The translations under genes and the position numbers were made by a program. Under the pieces are notes generated by a model. That model saw only the letters and a list, made by a program, of their open reading frames with translations, ran no database searches and was not told where the DNA came from. Source: Ancylobacter defluvii (GTDB taxonomy: Bacteria > Pseudomonadota > Alphaproteobacteria > Rhizobiales > Xanthobacteraceae). From it: a DNA stretch of 64,000 nucleotides. Below, one piece after another: positions 62,984 through 64,000 of this stretch. The stretch spans positions 259,031 through 323,030 of the forward strand of contig NZ_JAHBGD010000019.1 in the NCBI RefSeq assembly GCF_018390605.1, in the 5' to 3' direction. Numbering within the stretch: position 1 is the first letter of the stretch; each line of letters opens with the position of its first letter.

Positions 62984-63274
62984 CTATTTGCTGGTAAGCG
63001 CTGGCGCCAGCGGATCGCCGGTCAGCAGCGACTGGCGGTAGCCATCGGTCTGCACATAGCCGCTGATCTTGACGCAGGTCGAGGTGCCGGCAACCCGGGT
63101 GAAATCCTTGCCATAGCTGGCGCATACCGGATCGGGCCGACCATCGGCGGTGGGCTGCGGGGCCGGCGGGGTGGGGCTTCCCGCAACCGCCGCCGCCGAT
63201 ACGGAAACAAGGCCGACGACGGCGAGAACGGCCAGGCCCGCGGCCTGCCGCACGGTTCCGGTAACTTGGTTCAT
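62984..63274 (-). CDS. Small secreted porin-like mini-protein
   Basis: The 96-residue protein has a signal peptide (MNQVTGTVRQAAGLAVLAVV, cleavage near residue 31 after AVA). A Pro/Gly-rich linker is followed by VCASYGKDFTRVAGTSTCVK and ISGYVQTDGYRQS. That last part resembles the first beta strand of Hyphomicrobiales porins, with its paired cysteines and KIxGYV. No barrel follows: the gene stops 25 codons later, 6 bases from the dapE stop. It is either a degenerate porin or a small member of a separate family. Confidence 0.65.
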   Translation of the reverse strand: MNQVTGTVRQAAGLAVLAVVGLVSVSAAAVAGSPTPPAPQPTADGRPDPVCASYGKDFTRVAGTSTCVKISGYVQTDGYRQSLLTGDPLAPALTSK

Positions 63275-63490
63275 CGCTTCCCTTCCCCTCCCGCCATGTC
63301 TCAGCTCGAAGCGCCGCAAGCCTCGGCCGGGATTGCGGCCCGATCTAGGCAGCCGGTTTCACATCGTGCCTGTCGCAGCTGCGGATGCAATGAGTGCCTG
63401 CCCTGCTTAGCACGACCGCGGCCAGCGGTCGTCATTGGCGCGCCGCCGCGCCGACCTTAGGATGCCGGGGGAATCACGGAGTCCGCCATC

Positions 63491-63919
63491 ATGACCCAGC
63501 CGCCGATCCGCCCCGTGCTGGCGGTATCCACCGCCGTTTTCCGCGACGGGCAGGTGCTGCTCGCCCGGCGTGGCGCGCCGCCGCTGCGCGGGCTGTGGTC
63601 GCTGCCGGGCGGGCGGCTGGAGCCCGGCGAAACCCTGGCCGAGGGCGCTGCCCGCGAGGTGATGGAGGAGGTTGGCGTCGCCTGCCGGGTGCTAGGGGTC
63701 GCCGGCGCGCTCGACATCATCCGCCGCGACGAGGCCGGCGAGGTCAGCGCCCATTTCGTCGTGGTCAGCCATGCCGGGCTCTGGCTCGACGGCGAGCCGT
63801 CGACCGGACCGGAGGCGGCGGAGGTCGGCTGGTTCGATCCGCACCATCTGCCCGAGGATAGCACCGAAGGCCTCACCGGCATCGTCGCGGCGGCCCGCGC
63901 GCTTGTCGCCGGCTCTTGA
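63491..63919 (+). CDS. NUDIX hydrolase
   Basis: The 142-residue protein has the Nudix box GGRLEPGETLAEGAAREVME followed by EVGV, near residue 37. It opens PVLAVSTAVFRDGQVLLARR, typical of MutT/ADP-ribose pyrophosphatase-like enzymes. The substrate cannot be told from this. A start at 63491 with GGGGGAAT upstream is reasonable. Confidence 0.92.
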   Translation: MTQPPIRPVLAVSTAVFRDGQVLLARRGAPPLRGLWSLPGGRLEPGETLAEGAAREVMEEVGVACRVLGVAGALDIIRRDEAGEVSAHFVVVSHAGLWLDGEPSTGPEAAEVGWFDPHHLPEDSTEGLTGIVAAARALVAGS

Positions 63920-63951
63920 CGCCGCCGCCGCTCCGGCTCACCACAAGCGCG

Positions 63952-64000
63952 ATGACACGCTGCCCGAACCTGCCCGCCCGTCTGCGCCCATTCCGTCCGC
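63952..64000 (+). CDS. Possible start of another gene (cut by the window)
   Basis: An ATG at 63952 opens a frame (MTRCPNLPARLRPF) that is still open at the window edge. It is too short to assess and has no clear ribosome site. Confidence 0.2.
   Translation, partial: MTRCPNLPARLRPFRP

Overview
The window is a GC-rich (roughly two-thirds G+C) bacterial chromosome segment that is densely coded on both strands. It has no rRNA, no CRISPR and no recognisable prophage or insertion sequence. Gene content points to an alphaproteobacterium of the order Hyphomicrobiales (Rhizobiales): MmcB, DUF4170, DUF2093 and DUF6101-like proteins, a cysQ-DUF4170-acyltransferase-waaA-lpxK lipid A cluster, a long S21, DUF2778 (Tlde1) and a RIME-like intergenic palindrome. 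A Xanthobacteraceae-like genus such as Ancylobacter or Starkeya is a guess from content, not a demonstrated placement.

Layout. 1-5.9 kb: the 5' part of UDP-glucose dehydrogenase, an ECF sigma/anti-sigma pair, a Bax-inhibitor-1 membrane protein, a DUF2076 protein with a small tandem repeat, and an MsbA-like ABC exporter. 6.1-14.2 kb: a P-type cation ATPase coupled to a tandem universal stress protein, then a reverse-strand group of phospholipase D-VTT fusion, EEP-family phosphodiesterase and an iron-permease-like gene whose 5' end is frame-disrupted. 14.3-24.8 kb: a stand-alone cbiZ, then the most distinctive region. This is a reverse-strand run of nine overlapping or tightly spaced genes (PotABCD-type importer, DeoR regulator, alpha/beta hydrolase, isochorismatase-family amidase, APH-fold kinase, class III PLP enzyme) facing a divergent SDR dehydrogenase. 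The PLP enzyme has the sequence signature of ammonia-phospho-lyases (ethanolamine-phosphate and phosphohydroxylysine lyases) rather than ordinary transaminases. The cluster therefore reads as uptake, hydrolytic release, phosphorylation and beta-elimination of an amino alcohol.

24.9-41.5 kb: a membrane-anchored Tlde1/DUF2778 L,D-transpeptidase-like protein, an M20 amidohydrolase, a TauE-like permease, transaldolase, a CYTH-like gene translationally coupled to a split chromate transporter, an AIM24 protein, small secreted proteins, the lipid A/Kdo cluster (cysQ to lpxK) and xseA. 41.6-54.5 kb: a VOC protein, glyQS (glyS carries an unusual insert of about 80 codons with lower GC), three very small membrane proteins, DoxX, pyruvate phosphate dikinase, rpsU, a cold shock gene with a long leader, a HEPN-like protein and mutS. 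54.5-64 kb: mmcB, a second split chromate transporter, a MATE exporter, a DUF937 protein, argB, a HAD nucleotidase, dapD, dapE, a porin-like mini-protein and a NUDIX hydrolase.

Most of the window is core metabolism (lysine and arginine synthesis, translation, lipid A, DNA repair). The best candidates for something undescribed are the kinase/phospho-lyase catabolic cluster, the CYTH-chromate transporter operon, the glyS insert with its downstream small membrane proteins, and the HEPN-like gene behind mutS. All functional statements rest on motif recognition by eye; no database search was run.
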